From Piper betle (taxonomy: Eukaryota > Streptophyta > Magnoliopsida > Piperales > Piperaceae): a stretch of DNA of 64,000 bases. The stretch spans positions 1 to 64,000 of the forward strand of contig JAURVB010013241.1 in assembly GCA_033002965.1 (NCBI GenBank), in the 5' to 3' direction. Positions within the stretch are counted from its first letter, which is position 1. Each line of letters opens with the position of its first letter. Below, piece after piece: positions 1-11,225 of this stretch. Both the position numbers and the translations under genes were made by a program. The notes under the pieces were generated by a model, which worked only from the letters and a program-made list of their open reading frames with translations, was not told where the DNA came from and searched no databases.

Positions 1-1857
1 AGGCCTGGGAAGGGATTCATATAATAGGCCCGAAGGCAACTTGTGGTGGATCTTGTTTTCGAAATCATCCTCGAGGGATCTCATCCTCGAGGGGTTATTA
101 ATCCGGAAATATTCGGTTAAATAGACCCGAGTTAAGTGGGATCCGATAAAACGCCACTTAACCCGTCCTGCAGATAATAAAATAAACATACAATAGAAGA
201 GCGTAAAACAAGACGAGTCCTAAACGGACCTGGTAGAAGCTCCAAGCGTGTCATCGCGCCTAGGCGGCGAGCTCCTACTCCGGTACCTACACATCAAAAC
301 TAAATACTAACGCCCGCTAACTAAATGATGCATCAAACTCAACACACATCAATCACAATTCAATCATCAACAATCCACAACAGTTAAATAATCATGAATT
401 TAAATAATTCTAACTCATCCTAGTCATGCCAATTTTATTGTGTTTTCTAACGTAATGGTGATCCATTGTCATGATCCAACTCGATCTATCTCATTAGATC
501 ACCTACATTCACCATCCAAATCATGCATGTAACTTGTCATTTGTCTAATTGGTCATTAATCATCATGCGACTCATTGTTTCATCCATCATTAAACATTAA
601 TCACATCACTAATCATAAATATGAAAAATAATTCTGCTCATCCTGTTCTACCAATTTTATTGTATTTTTCTAAGTTACGTTACTAGATTGTCTTGCTCAA
701 TCTACTTGCTTCATTAAATCATAACACTCCATTCACTATCAATCACATCATAAATCCTAACATGCTGTTGCTAACAATCATTATCAACTTTAAATAATCA
801 AGTGGGAGGTAATTATACCTCACGATCGTAGACGATCAGCGACGGTTGAGGTTCCGTCGCGCGCCTCGAGCTCAGGTCGGCGCTCCTCGGCGTCCGAGCT
901 CGATCGAGCTCCACCGGGTGAGCCCGGCGGAAGATCCGGTGGATTCGGCGAGTCCGAAATTCGATTTCGAGCGGTTTCCGAACGGTTGCGAGCGGTTTTC
1001 GGCGACTTCCGGTGGTTTTCCGGCGACTATTGCCGGTGGCGTCTACTAATCGGAAAAGGGTCGTGTTGGGTACCCTCGGAGCCGGCTCGGCGAGCCCGAC
1101 TCATCTATGAGGTCGATGTGGCCAACGGAGGTGGCGGCTCGCCGGAAGATCCTAAACGAGCGGCGGCGATGGTGGTGTGCAGATCCGGCCGGGATGGCGG
1201 CGATGGCCTCGTTCCGGTCGGGAAGAGTCGCTGGGTGGTCGCACAGTGCTGTGGCGACCACCTGATCATGGCGGCGATGGTCGCCGGCGGCGCAATCGAC
1301 GCGCGCGCGCGCAGCGGCGTCGCGGCGTACGTTCCTCGCGTCACGGCGGCCCGATGGCGGCCGGACTTGGTCGGGCGACATGGCGACGGCGTCGCCGAGG
1401 CTGAGCGACGTCGATCGACGGCCGGCGGCGCCGACGTGCGCGGCGCGTGCGCGCGAGCAGGGCGGCGCGCACGAGGGTTTGGGCGTGAGGGAGATCGTCG
1501 GGGTTGTGATGTGGTGTGAAACTCGTAAATAATGCTTGACTAGATCTCAGACTCGAGTCAAGTATCATAACTAACTCGTATTAAATCTAAAAATTTCATA
1601 AAAATCGGGAAAAATCCGTAAAATCAAACAACACCAAAAATTATAATGACATGCTCTAGAACTATCAACCCACCCAAGCTGCCGAACGCGTCCTAACGCG
1701 GTAAGCGACCTAATATTAATTCTACGATCCACTATATATAAAGTAATAAAAAAATGGCTGGCATACTCTCATATGTCTGATAACTCATTCTGTTCTGTTG
1801 TATTCATGGCGTTATCATCATATATTTGAGTGCGCATGACCCTTATAGCGCTCATGC
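1..1857 (+). mobile_element. Truncated copy of the ~3-kb LTR family (copy 1)
   Basis: From base 1 this stretch runs collinearly with 26041-27770: the same boundary words (AGGCCTGGGAAGGGATT, the CCTAGGCGGCGAGCTCCTAC block, the GC-rich island, the ACTCGAGTCA block) appear in the same order. It is therefore the distal part of the same LTR seen complete at 24900-27886. The proximal part lies outside the window. Homology stops near 1857, before the expected GTTTTACA end, where unrelated sequence begins. The GC-rich island at about 840-1520 gives several overlapping open frames on both strands. Their predicted peptides are Arg/Ala-rich and not conserved between copies, so they are not annotated as genes. 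Confidence 0.8.
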
Positions 1858-2032
1858 TATGAAGCAATGGGCGACGATTGCAGGTGTCGCTGGTCTTGTT
1901 CCGACTCGCTGGAAAAATAACCGATTAGACGGGCGGGTTCACGAAACAACAAACGCTGACTGGGATAATTGGTTTCTAAAGAACTTGAAGCAGATATGGG
2001 AGCATATTGATCCCAGCTTCAACGGAAAATGA
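1826..2032 (+). other. Unrecognised 68-codon open frame at the broken LTR edge
   Basis: An ATG-initiated frame of 68 codons begins in LTR sequence and continues into non-LTR sequence. The peptide after the junction has ordinary soluble-protein composition, with several Trp and Asn residues (for example DWDNWFLKNLKQIWEHID). That differs from the low-complexity peptides of the LTR islands. I recognise no family. It could be the relic of an exon from another element or gene, or chance. No matching upstream or downstream exon is evident. Confidence 0.2.
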
Positions 2033-3595
2033 GCATATGGGTGACGCAACAACAGGTGCCAACATATACTGGTGCGGGATAGCGGAACGGCTCGCTGCGC
2101 ATGGGACCATGGGGAGACGTACAATTGATTAATGATGACCTGAAACAAATTAACAACGTTGAGCCTGATGGACCTTCAAAATGAACTTGTAATGAGTTGA
2201 ACGTCTTTAAGACAACCTGATGATGAAGCAATTTGAACGATGCCGATGATGAGCCCTTCAGATAAAATGGACTTATAATAGATGTCATAAACATCTCTTA
2301 ATCAAAAGGTGGCTCAAAATAAATTTTTTCATTAGCATATATAAAAGTCACTAACACCCTCTATAACCGATGTAGGATAAACCCAACACAAAGTAGACCT
2401 AGTTGGGGCCATGCTAGCTCATGGGGCCTGTGCGGCCATGTTTGCCGCCGAGAGTGGCTGCTCAAAGCATGTCCTTGGGGAGCGTAAAGTGAGACTTGGC
2501 TGAGGTGGAGGAGCTTGTTGGGGAGCAGTGGCGGGGTGGTCAACTGGTCAAAGAAGAGGTTGTTGGAAGAGCATGTGAAAGAGGAGGTGGTGGAGGCACC
2601 ATGCCGACCATTGAGGTTGACAAGGGGCTTGACAGTTGATATGCGACCAGAGTGTTATCAGAGGTGGTTGCGAGGGTGACAAAGAAGACGGGCGACGGTA
2701 GGGAAGAGGTGGGTGATTGGAAGGTTGGGGGGAAGAGATCAGGTTGAGGGTGGGATTTAGGTTTTTTGTTTTTAAGTTCATTTAGTTTAGTCGGTGGTGG
2801 GGTTTGTCGGTTCCAAACCAAATTAAATACCCTATCTAGCTTTCCTCTACAACCCATACCAAAACTCAACCCCATTTTCCACTGAACCAAACCGAATTTT
2901 TTCTTGAGTCGGCGTCATGCAGTTCTTCTCTTTGAAGCTTTGAACTGATCTATACTCACCCCACTGAGCCTGAACTGATCTATACTCACCCCCACTAAGC
3001 CTCCAATTTGTCAGGTTACTATTCTACACATACACATGGGGCGTAGACAACTGAATGACCGTATTCGACCTTGTTGGATGTGTTTGTAACTGAATATAAC
3101 CGATGAAACATGACAAAAAAATAAATTAAACTTTTTTCGTTTGACCAAGTAACCAAGCAAGCGACCAATAAAATCATAAATTAATGATATTATTAATTTT
3201 TTTAGATTTCGTTACCAAATTATCATCGAAAAATTATTAAATAAAGTACATCACCTTCGATTTTGAACTTTTTAAAGTTAATTAATGTAAAATTTATTAA
3301 TTAAATATTTTTAAAAAATTATTTTAATTTTTATGCTAATTGACATTTGAAAATTTTTTAAAAATGAAAGAGATAATACTTATATAAATAATTTATTTGC
3401 CTTTTTGGAAGAAAAACTAATATTTATAATGGAAAAATAATTAGATAATATAATAAGTATGGATGGGATGAAAATAAATTCTTATTTTCAACAAATTATG
3501 TCCATCCGACCATAACAAACTCAACTAAAAAGTTCGATCGTGTCGACCAATATTTTGGTGGTGCTTCTACACACACATGAACGACTGCTAGAAGG
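2033..3595. other. Intergenic sequence, no gene recognised
   Basis: No coding family is recognised on either strand. A direct tandem duplication of about 30 bp (unit starting TGAACTGATCTATACTCACC) occupies 2941-3000. The part from 3100 on is strongly AT-rich. Confidence 0.5.
2941..3000. repeat. 30-bp tandem duplication
   Basis: Two adjacent copies of a unit starting TGAACTGATCTATACTCACC differ by one inserted C and one G/A change. It is a simple local duplication with no obvious function. Confidence 0.85.
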
Positions 3596-4091
3596 TAGGG
3601 GTGCTAATCGAGCAAGTGAGCTAAGCTCGACTTGTATTCAAATTTTGCTTGAATAGTTCGAAACTCGTTCGAACAAGTTTTGAAATATCTTTTATGTGTT
3701 CAAACTCGAAACTGGCTCGATTAAAAGTCACTGCCAATGCGGATTGAACCCACAACCTTGATGTCAAGGACTTGAATAATTACCATCTTAACTATCTCAC
3801 TTCATTATTATTATATTGTGTGTGTATATATATATATGAATCAATAAATAAATATAATATAATATAATATAATATAAAAATTATATTATTATATTATTTT
3901 ATTGAGTCGAGTTCGAGTTAAATTTGAGTTATAACTGAGTCGAGTCGAGTTGAGTCGAACATGGCCTTACTCAAACTCGGCTCGTAAGATTCGAGTTCGA
4001 GCTCGAGCATTTAAATGTCGTGTTTCAAGTCGAGTCAAGCCGAGCCGAACGTTAAATGCTTACGAGCTGGCTCGCTCAATTAGCAACCCTA
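3596..4091. mobile_element. Non-autonomous hAT transposon with perfect 8-bp TSD
   Basis: The element begins TAGGGGTGCTAATCGAGC and ends with the inverted complement, GCTCAATTAGCAACCCTA. That gives a terminal inverted repeat of about 18 bp of the hAT type (TAGGG-TG). It is flanked on both sides by the identical octamer CTAGAAGG (3588-3595 and 4092-4099), the 8-bp target duplication diagnostic of the hAT superfamily. The interior is rich in GAGTCGAGTCGAG-type words, an (ATAAT)n tract and a tRNA-like stretch, and has no transposase. At 496 bp it is a MITE-sized derivative that needs a transposase from elsewhere. Confidence 0.88.
3722..3806 (-). repeat. tRNA-like (SINE-head-like) fragment inside the hAT element
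   Basis: Read on the minus strand, this stretch contains an A-box-like word (TAGTTAAGATGGT) and, downstream, GGTTGTGGGTTCAATCC, which looks like a tRNA T-arm or B box. The spacing is tRNA-like, but paired stems are degenerate. It is more likely a tRNA-derived SINE head, or a decayed tRNA carried by the element, than a functional tRNA. No SINE tail is recognised. Confidence 0.4.
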
Positions 4092-4099
4092 CTAGAAGG

Positions 4100-5475
4100 C
4101 TTAGATTGAGCAACCCAAAGGAGTGTGATAACAAATGGGCCTACTATGTTGCATTTGCTTTTTAACGCATGATATTGCCATTATTGTTTTTAGCCCATTA
4201 GATCTTAATGTCATCGACCCAATTACATAACTAGCGTATAATAACCTTCTGAAAAATTACAAAAACAAAAATAAAAATATATTTGGGTTGTGATAATATC
4301 TATTCAAAATGCTGTATCATGTGCACCTTTTAATAGACGTAGACTCCGATTTTAAATGATAAACTCATTGATTGAGAAAATAGATTGTAATGAATGATAT
4401 GTTTTTTTAAATATTTGGGATTGGTTTAGGTCTTATTTTTAATTAAACTTAATTTTTTACTCTTCTCTTAATAATAAGAAGAGATAACCAAAGTAGTATG
4501 TATTAAATTATAAAATAGAAAAGTGTATGTTTAAAAAAAATTTTAATGTGTATTAAGGTATCAATTGTGCATAAAAAACCAATCTGGCTTCTTGTTTGAG
4601 GCGCAATGTTTGCATTCTTGAACCATGATTCTCCTATGGATCACTATAATTGTAATGATGAGTAATGGCAACAGTTGTTAACTTGGCACAACAGGTATTT
4701 GTGATTTGTCCACACTGAAATGTTAACTTTTGAGGGGCGCCTTTGGCCCCCTTCATCAAAAATAAAAATGTTACTTTTGTAACAGAGCGTTGATGTGCAA
4801 GAAAAAATCAAGATCATTATTCACTTGCAATCCATATAAATAGTACATTATGTAATTACTTTGGGGAAAATTTTATTAAGCAAGGAATACTATATCTTAT
4901 TCCCCCTTTGAATGAAATATATTTATTTGAACTTGTTTAGATCAATCAAAAACTTAAGAAATACTTATGATACAAAACAACTACTATTATCATGCGTATA
5001 TTCGTACGGTCTTTCATATTTTCACCCCTGGATAAAAGACATAATGATGTAACAAAGACAAAGACTAGACAGCGGAATTACTTTGATCAATAAATTATTT
5101 TCTCTCTTCCTGGAAAAAAATATATTATCACTTGAGTAAAAATGAATTATTTTCTTCATCTCAATCTATTGATTCCAAAAGACAATGATGCAAATAGATA
5201 TATCATCATAAAATCAATAATAAGATATATTATAATAATTTAATATCTATATACTCTAATTGAAAAAGAAAATAAAATATAATAATTTGTTGATTTAATT
5301 TTATTTTATTTTGACTAATTAAATCTCATACTTTTAATCACAAGCAAGTATTGGGTTTATCTTTTTACAACTTATACTACAGATAAGTTTAATTTTACAA
5401 ATAAACTCTTATAAAATAATAAAATAGAGAATAATATATATAATACATTAAATTAGATTCTGATTAGCTTCAAAG
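4100..5475. other. AT-rich intergenic sequence
   Basis: No gene, RNA or element boundary is recognised. The sequence is AT-rich with scattered short homopolymers, as in plant intergenic DNA. Confidence 0.5.
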
Positions 5476-5905
5476 TGTTGTGTCTAAAACTTGTTGGAGT
5501 CTCGCGACAATACAAACCAAACGTAATAGGATCCGATAATCAAATAATAATCAAAAGCATTAAAAAGAAATAAAGAGACAACACATCAAAATTTAATGTG
5601 GATGACAAACTGTACAATTCATGGAGATAAATTAATTCACTATAAAAAAGATTAAAATAATTATAATTTCTCAATCTCTCTCCCTCTCATCTTAAAACCA
5701 ATAATTATTGTAACAGGCAAAACTCTCTTATGAAAAGTTGCAGATAATGAGACAAAGTACAACATTTATAGGTGAAGAAAACCCACAAGAATGAGTTCAA
5801 AAAACTTCCTTGTTTTCTTTTTGTCATTTTTGTTTTCCAATGTTCTCTTCTAAATCCTCTTTTCACCTTGTCTTCTTTCATGCATCAAAAGTCTTTAAAT
5901 CTTCA
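5476..5905 (-). repeat. copia-1 3' LTR
   Basis: It aligns by eye throughout with 10566-11008. Shared landmarks include TGTTGTGTC at one end, ATTAAAATAATTA, TTTCTCAATCT and GACAAAGTACAACAT (GACAAAATACAATAT in the partner). Visible divergence between the LTRs shows the insertion is old. Confidence 0.85.
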
Positions 5906-6159
5906 AAACTCCACCTTGGTGTGAAAATGTGTTCCATATTCTTGAACCAACATAAATATATTTTCTATCAAACCAGTACAATCCTTCGCACCAAACTGAC
6001 AGGACTACTACCCCACTCAGGGCTACAATGTCGCCTCAACAAAGAGTGATACCAGTGAAGTTCAAGAAATAACTTCTTCGAAGTAACTGGCTTTGTGAGC
6101 ATATCCGCTGCATTGTCATTTATATGAATCTTTACAAGACAAACCAGACACCCCCCCCA

Positions 6160-6393
6160 TTAATGAACTCCCAAAGTTTGTGATAACACATCAATATGCA
6201 TAGTTCTAGCATGAAACATTTGATTTTTTGCAAAATAAATTGCATTTTGATTGTCACAAGGAAACTCCACTTTGTCATCCGTGATGCCTAATTCCTCTAT
6301 CAAATTATTCAACCATATGACCTCCTTAGCACATTTAATTGTTGTCCTATATTCGGCTTCTTTTGTTGCCAAAGCAAAAGTTGGTTGAAGCAT
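6160..6393 (-). pseudogene. copia-1 RNase H fragment
   Basis: The translated minus strand carries the copia RNase H signature ATKEAEY, then CDNQNAIYFAKNQMFHARTMHID, split here as CDNQNAIYFAKN and MFHARTMHID. These are the family's conserved Glu and Asp regions. The frame is open for only 77 codons and lacks the domain's first part. It is the 3' end of the pol reading frame of the decayed element. Confidence 0.85.
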
Positions 6394-7560
6394 AGACCAT
6401 CAAGTACTAGCTTCTCCACCTAATGTAAACACATCTCCGGTGGTAGACCTCCTTTGATCAAGGTATCCTACATAGTTTAAATCCACAAAGCCAATTAAAT
6501 TACAAGCACCATAAGAATATAAAATTCCATACCTTATAGTTTCCCTCAAGTATCTCATAACTCATTTGACCGCATTCCAATGCTCATTACCTTGGGTTGG
6601 ACATATGCTTGATTAGTATGCTAATTGCTTGTGCAATATCCAACCTTGTACATACCATGACATACATAAGACATCCAACAACCTGGGCATACGATATATG
6701 AGACATGCTTCCCTATCCTTATCTTTTGTAGGACATAACCTGAAGTGTTGTGACATAGGGGTTGATACCGAATTCGATTTATCCATCCCAAACTTCTCCT
6801 ACACTTTCTCCAGATAGCTACCTTAAAAAATTCACAACTTTCTGCCTTTCCCTTTTGTTTTATCTCCATGTCAATAATATTTTTAGTTTCCCCCAAGTTT
6901 TTTATATCAAACTCTGTAGATAATTCAAACTAGCTGCTAATTCAGACATATCCTAAATAGCAATATGCATATCATCCACATATAACAAAAGGTAAATATA
7001 TGCAAAATTATCAAACAACTTAAAATACAAATAATTATCATATTCACATCTAAAATAGCTAATTGTTAGCATAAAGGAATCAAACCGCTTATATCATTGA
7101 TGAGGAAATTGTTTCAACTCATAGAGTGACTTCTTCAACTTGCACATCAGTTCTCTTTGTTGTGTTCCTTAAATCCTTCTGGCTGATGCATGTAAATTTG
7201 TTGTTCCAAATTTTTATAAAGTGCTATTTTTACATCAAATTTCTCCAACTCTAGATCATGCATGACCACCATAACTAATACAACTCGAATAGATGCATAT
7301 TTTATTACCGGTGAGAAGATTTCATTGTAGTCCTCACCTTCCTTTTAAGCATATCCTTTTGCTATTGACCAGGCTTTAAACCTTTCTCCATTTTTTTTGG
7401 ATAAAGCTTCGTTACATCGAAAAACTTACTTACGTCCAATAATCTTTTCCCATTTTGGTAACTCCTTCAAAACCCAAGTCACCATTCTTGTCTAAAGATT
7501 CAATTTCTTCTTGTATAGATATAGTTCATTTGCTTGCCTCCTTATTATTTATGACTTCCT
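6394..7560 (-). pseudogene. copia-1 reverse transcriptase remnant
   Basis: Translating around 6960-7020 on the minus strand gives LLLYVDDMHIAI, the YVDD catalytic motif of copia reverse transcriptases. Neighbouring blocks of RT-like sequence are interrupted by stops and frameshifts. It joins the RNase H fragment on one side and the integrase region on the other. It is non-functional. Confidence 0.7.
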
Positions 7561-7934
7561 TGTAAGAAGTTGTATCACCACATCCAATCATCAATAGATA
7601 GGTGACAACGTCTTTGAACCGGTGCCTTTATGACCCTTCGCTCTCATTCTCTAGCTAAGATGTAAGTTTTTGATAATTAATCAACATGTGTAGATTGATT
7701 ATCATTAGAGATTACCTCATCATGAGATGGTCTAACATGCTCCCCCTCAACTCGATTCTTTGAAGATATCATCATATCTCCTAGTTCAGCCTGCACTATT
7801 ATCGTTTCATCATCTCTTTCTTGCCCTTTCTCCTTTTTTAACTAATCTGGCTTCAACATCTGCTCCTCATTGAGCATAATATCACTACTGACTATAATCT
7901 TATGTGAAGTTGGATCTCATAGCATGTAGCCTTT

Positions 7935-8016
7935 CACTCCTTTCTTAAACTTAAGAAAGATGCACTCCTTTCTTAAACTTAAGAAAGATGCACTCCTTTC
8001 TTAAGCTTAAGAAAGA
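7935..8016. repeat. Three tandem copies of a 28-bp unit inside copia-1
   Basis: The unit CACTCCTTTCTTAAACTTAA plus 8 bases occurs at 7935-7962 and 7963-7990, with a slightly changed third copy from 7991. On the minus strand it lies in the pol frame, at the conserved CIFL block near the end of the integrase region. Because 28 is not a multiple of three, the expansion also shifts the frame. Confidence 0.85.
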
Positions 8017-8644
8017 TATATTCCTTTGACTTGGGGTCCATTTTAAATCATTGTGAATCCTACATGTGTACATAATAAGGACAACTAAATATTTTCAAAT
8101 CAGAATAGTCTATTGGTTTACATGCCCATACCTTTTCCAGAGTCTTGCCAACTAGTGCAGTATGTGGTGATTTGTTGATGATATAACAGAATATATTCAC
8201 TACTTCTACTCAAAATATCTTACTCAAGTCTGCATTCAAATTCATGTATCTAGCTCGTTCCAACAAGGATTTGTTCATCCTATCTGCAACACCATTTAAT
8301 TGAACAATCTATGGTGTAATAAAGTGTTTTGTAACACTTACTACCTTGTAGAAATCTTCAAACTCCTTGGACTTATAGTCCACTCCATTGTCAAACTATA
8401 AATATCTGACCTTTCTCATGGTCTAAGTTTCCACTTCGGCCTTTCACTCCTTGAATTTTATCAAACCCTCATATTTATGTCTCATAAAATAGACTTAAAC
8501 TTTTCGAGAGAAATCATCAATGAAGGTGATGAAGTGGATAACACCTTCATGTGATTTAATCAGAGAGGGACCCCACATATTTGTATGAACATAGTCCAAA
8601 ATATATTTAGAACTATGAGAAACAGTTTTAAAGTGTACCTTTAT

Positions 8645-8833
8645 TTATTTTCCAAACACACAATACTTGTAAAGATTGAGGTTGCATGTCTTCAAACTCT
8701 TTAGCAAATTTCGCTTATGAAGCTTCATCATGCCCTTCTCGCCCATATAACCAAGTCGTATATGCCATAGTATTGCATTATCATTGTCCCTATCCGATTG
8801 GGGCGATAGCGCGGACCCACTAATGATGGTAGT
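8645..8833 (-). pseudogene. copia-1 GAG-pre-integrase fragment
   Basis: Minus-strand translation gives ILWHIRLGYMGEKGMMKL and ends near CVFGK, the zinc-finger-bearing pre-integrase domain that precedes copia integrase. Its upstream side is cut by the TRIM insertion that starts at 8834. The integrase core downstream (lower coordinates) is fragmentary. Confidence 0.8.
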
Positions 8834-9298
8834 TGTGAGATACCTCAATTTAGTCCTTCATGTAATACTTGTTGGGATAAGATTTTGTTTATAAATAAGA
8901 ATGTACTATAGATCTTCAACTTATGTTAACTACTTTTGAAGAAGTAACTTAGGTTCATTAGTTTGTACTTTGGGTTGGGTCGTTACAAATAGTATCAGAG
9001 CTTCCTAGTTCAATATTAAATAGTGGGCTGGACTAGGTACATTGGCTAGGCTACTAGTCACGGGCCAAATAAGGTCATGGTTTGAGGCTAACAACGGGCT
9101 AAGTGTAAGAATTTTAAGGGCAAAATTTCTTAAGGTAAGTGGATTGTGATATCTCTCAACTTAGTCACATATCTAATACCTACAGAGGTAAAATCCTGTT
9201 AATAAGTAGGAATGAACTACAGATTTTCAACTTTAGTTAACCACTTTTGAAGATGTAACTTAGGCCCACTAATTTATACTTTGGATTAGGTAGTTACA
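8834..9298 (+). mobile_element. TRIM (miniature LTR retrotransposon) inserted in copia-1
   Basis: Two similar direct repeats of 154 bp lie at 8834-8987 and 9145-9298. Both start TGTGA and end GTTACA. Directly after the first is AATAGTATCAGAGCTT, matching the initiator-Met tRNA primer-binding site. The 157-bp interior has no coding capacity. Flanking pentamers GTAGT (8829-8833) and ATAGT (9299-9303) differ by one transition and are a credible 5-bp target duplication. Size and layout are those of terminal-repeat retrotransposons in miniature, which depend on other elements for mobility. Confidence 0.88.
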
Positions 9299-9639
9299 AT
9301 AGTACCTTGTAATAGATGCAAGCTTTGGCTTTTCAACCATTTAATAATTACTATGACACCTTTAACAATCTTCATGACTCTATCACTCAGAGTGATCTTA
9401 CAACCAATTGCATCCAAGAAACTAAGTGAAATTTAGTTCTTCCTCAAATCAGGCGCATGCTACACCTTAATCAATGTTTGAACTATTCCATCAAACATCT
9501 TAACTTTGAATGAATCAATACCTTCTGTCTTGCATGAAACATCATTCCCCATCAAAACATAACCACCAACATTAAGCTTGTACTTGTACAACCAATACCT
9601 GTTAAGACTAATGTGGAAAAAACAATTGAAGTCAAGTAC

Positions 9640-10209
9640 TCAAGAATCAATAAAAACACTTACCTCATCTGAGACATGAAGGAGATCATCATTGTTATTG
9701 TCCTCTTCAACCAATCCACCTTGATGATTGTTGTTGTTATGCTGCTTTTCAAAGTCTTCCTTCCTCTTTTTACAATCTTTCTTGAAGTAGCCTCCTTTCT
9801 TGAAGTAGCATTCTTTCTTGTAATAAAAGGATAACAATTTACTTTTACCCTGTGACTTCAATCTTGACCTACTCTCATTCCTCTTTTGCAAGCTCCAACC
9901 TTTGTTACTGTTTGATGTGTTCGCATATAAGTAGTTGTTCGCTTCCCTTTTGGACTCACTACTATTTTCGCTCATTAGTTCATCTAATAGAAAAGTTGCC
10001 ACCACATTTTTATAAGCAATTGAATCTTTCCAATACAAAAGAGTCTTACCCAAACTTTTATAAGACTTGTTTAGGGATCCTATGAGTAGAAAGGTCTTGT
10101 CATCTACTTCAACCTTTATGTGAACACTCAATGACTCTGTCACAACCTTATTGAACTTGTTAAGGTGAATCTTAAAATGATTAAAATCAACTATCTTCAT
10201 GAAACACAA
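9640..10209 (-). pseudogene. copia-1 gag fragment
   Basis: A 189-codon minus-strand frame resembles copia Gag (retrotran_gag). It has a helical N-terminal part with the LLIGSLNKSYKSLG-type block. A Lys-rich C-terminal region follows, with a degraded CCHC-like knuckle (CYFKKGGYFKKDC). The expected start lies farther toward 10500, out of frame. It is bounded by the 5' LTR and primer-binding site on one side and the TRIM-split integrase region on the other. Confidence 0.75.
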
Positions 10210-10565
10210 TTACTTTTTAAGGTGCCACTTATTAGTTAAAGACTTTGTCAAGTAAAACTCTCCAATGTTGCCTACAATTCAAGAGGTGGCTTTATTTGAA
10301 GTAAGGGATAGACAATATCATCAGTCAAATTTTGCCTAATTGCCGTCACACACCATTGTCTCCAATTTATGTCAATCATCATCGTTCATGGCCTCAAGCT
10401 TCTTCTTTGTACCATGGAGTGCTCTTTGAATTCCTTTTTGTGGCAACAAATCAAGCATCCTTCCTTGCCTTAAGACAAAGTTGTTGAACTTCTATATATC
10501 ATACTTGATATTTGTTGGCTTGATGTCCATTGGAATACCCAGCAATTATGCTCTTGATATCAATT

Positions 10566-11008
10566 TGTTGTGTCCAAAAGTTGTTAGAGTGCTCAACAAG
10601 ACAAACCGAACGTAATGAAATCTAATAATCAAGCAATAATCAAAAGCACTATAGAGAAACAAAAATAGAACATGATAAAAATTATCGTAGATGACAAATT
10701 GTACAATCTACAAAGAGGAGTTATTCCACTATGAGAAAAATTAAAATAATTACAATTTCTCAATCTATATCCCTCTTATTCTAGAAAAAATAGTTGCCTA
10801 TAGCATTCAACACTCTCTTCCTTATGGTAAGTTACTTAGTGTGTTTTGTAGTGAGTGGGACAAAATACAATATTCATAGGCGAACAAAACTTACAATGAC
10901 GAGATCAAAATACTTCTTCGATTTCTTTGTCTTTTTTCATCTTTGTTTGTTCTCTTCGCAATCTTCCTTGCACGTTGTCTTCCTCCATGCACTAAGAGTA
11001 AACTTTCA
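10566..11008 (-). repeat. copia-1 5' LTR
   Basis: This is the partner of the LTR at 5476-5905. It abuts the primer-binding site, so it is the 5' LTR for minus-strand transcription. Confidence 0.85.
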
Positions 11009-11189
11009 TAAAAATAAATCCTAATTGAATAAGAAGACAAAGTATAATGATTTGATTGATTATTTTTTTATTGTATTTTGATCGGTTAAATCTTTTACTT
11101 TTAATCAAGAGGTTATTATTAAGTTCTTTTTTATTAATAAGAGCAAATAATAATAATAATAATAGTAGTAGATAATAATAATAATAATA

Positions 11190-11225
<36 letters not shown>

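Larger units (their letters stand above)
5476..11008 (-). mobile_element. Decayed Ty1/copia LTR retrotransposon (copia-1)
   Basis: This is a full-length but degenerate copia element transcribed on the minus strand. Its LTRs lie at 5476-5905 (3' LTR) and 10566-11008 (5' LTR). Next to the 5' LTR the minus strand reads ATTGATATCAAGAGC, close to the initiator-Met tRNA primer-binding site TGGTATCAGAGC. Next to the 3' LTR is a purine tract (GGTGGAG). Coding order on the minus strand is gag, integrase, RT, RNase H, the copia order. Stop codons and frameshifts break every domain, so it is not autonomous. Flanks CAAAG and TAAAA could be a target duplication aged by two transitions. A TRIM element interrupts it at 8834-9298. 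Confidence 0.9.

Noticed and set aside
846..1568. Several overlapping GC-rich open frames (up to 177 codons) in LTR copy 1 as genes
   Set aside because: They occur on both strands, peptides are Arg/Ala/Gly-rich, and the equivalent frames in other LTR copies are not conserved in protein sequence.
3722..3806. A functional tRNA gene on the minus strand
   Set aside because: Only box-like words and a T-arm-like piece are visible; acceptor and anticodon stems do not pair well, and it sits inside a transposon.
11141..11225. CRISPR-like regular repeats
   Set aside because: It is a trinucleotide microsatellite in a plant nuclear sequence, without spacers.
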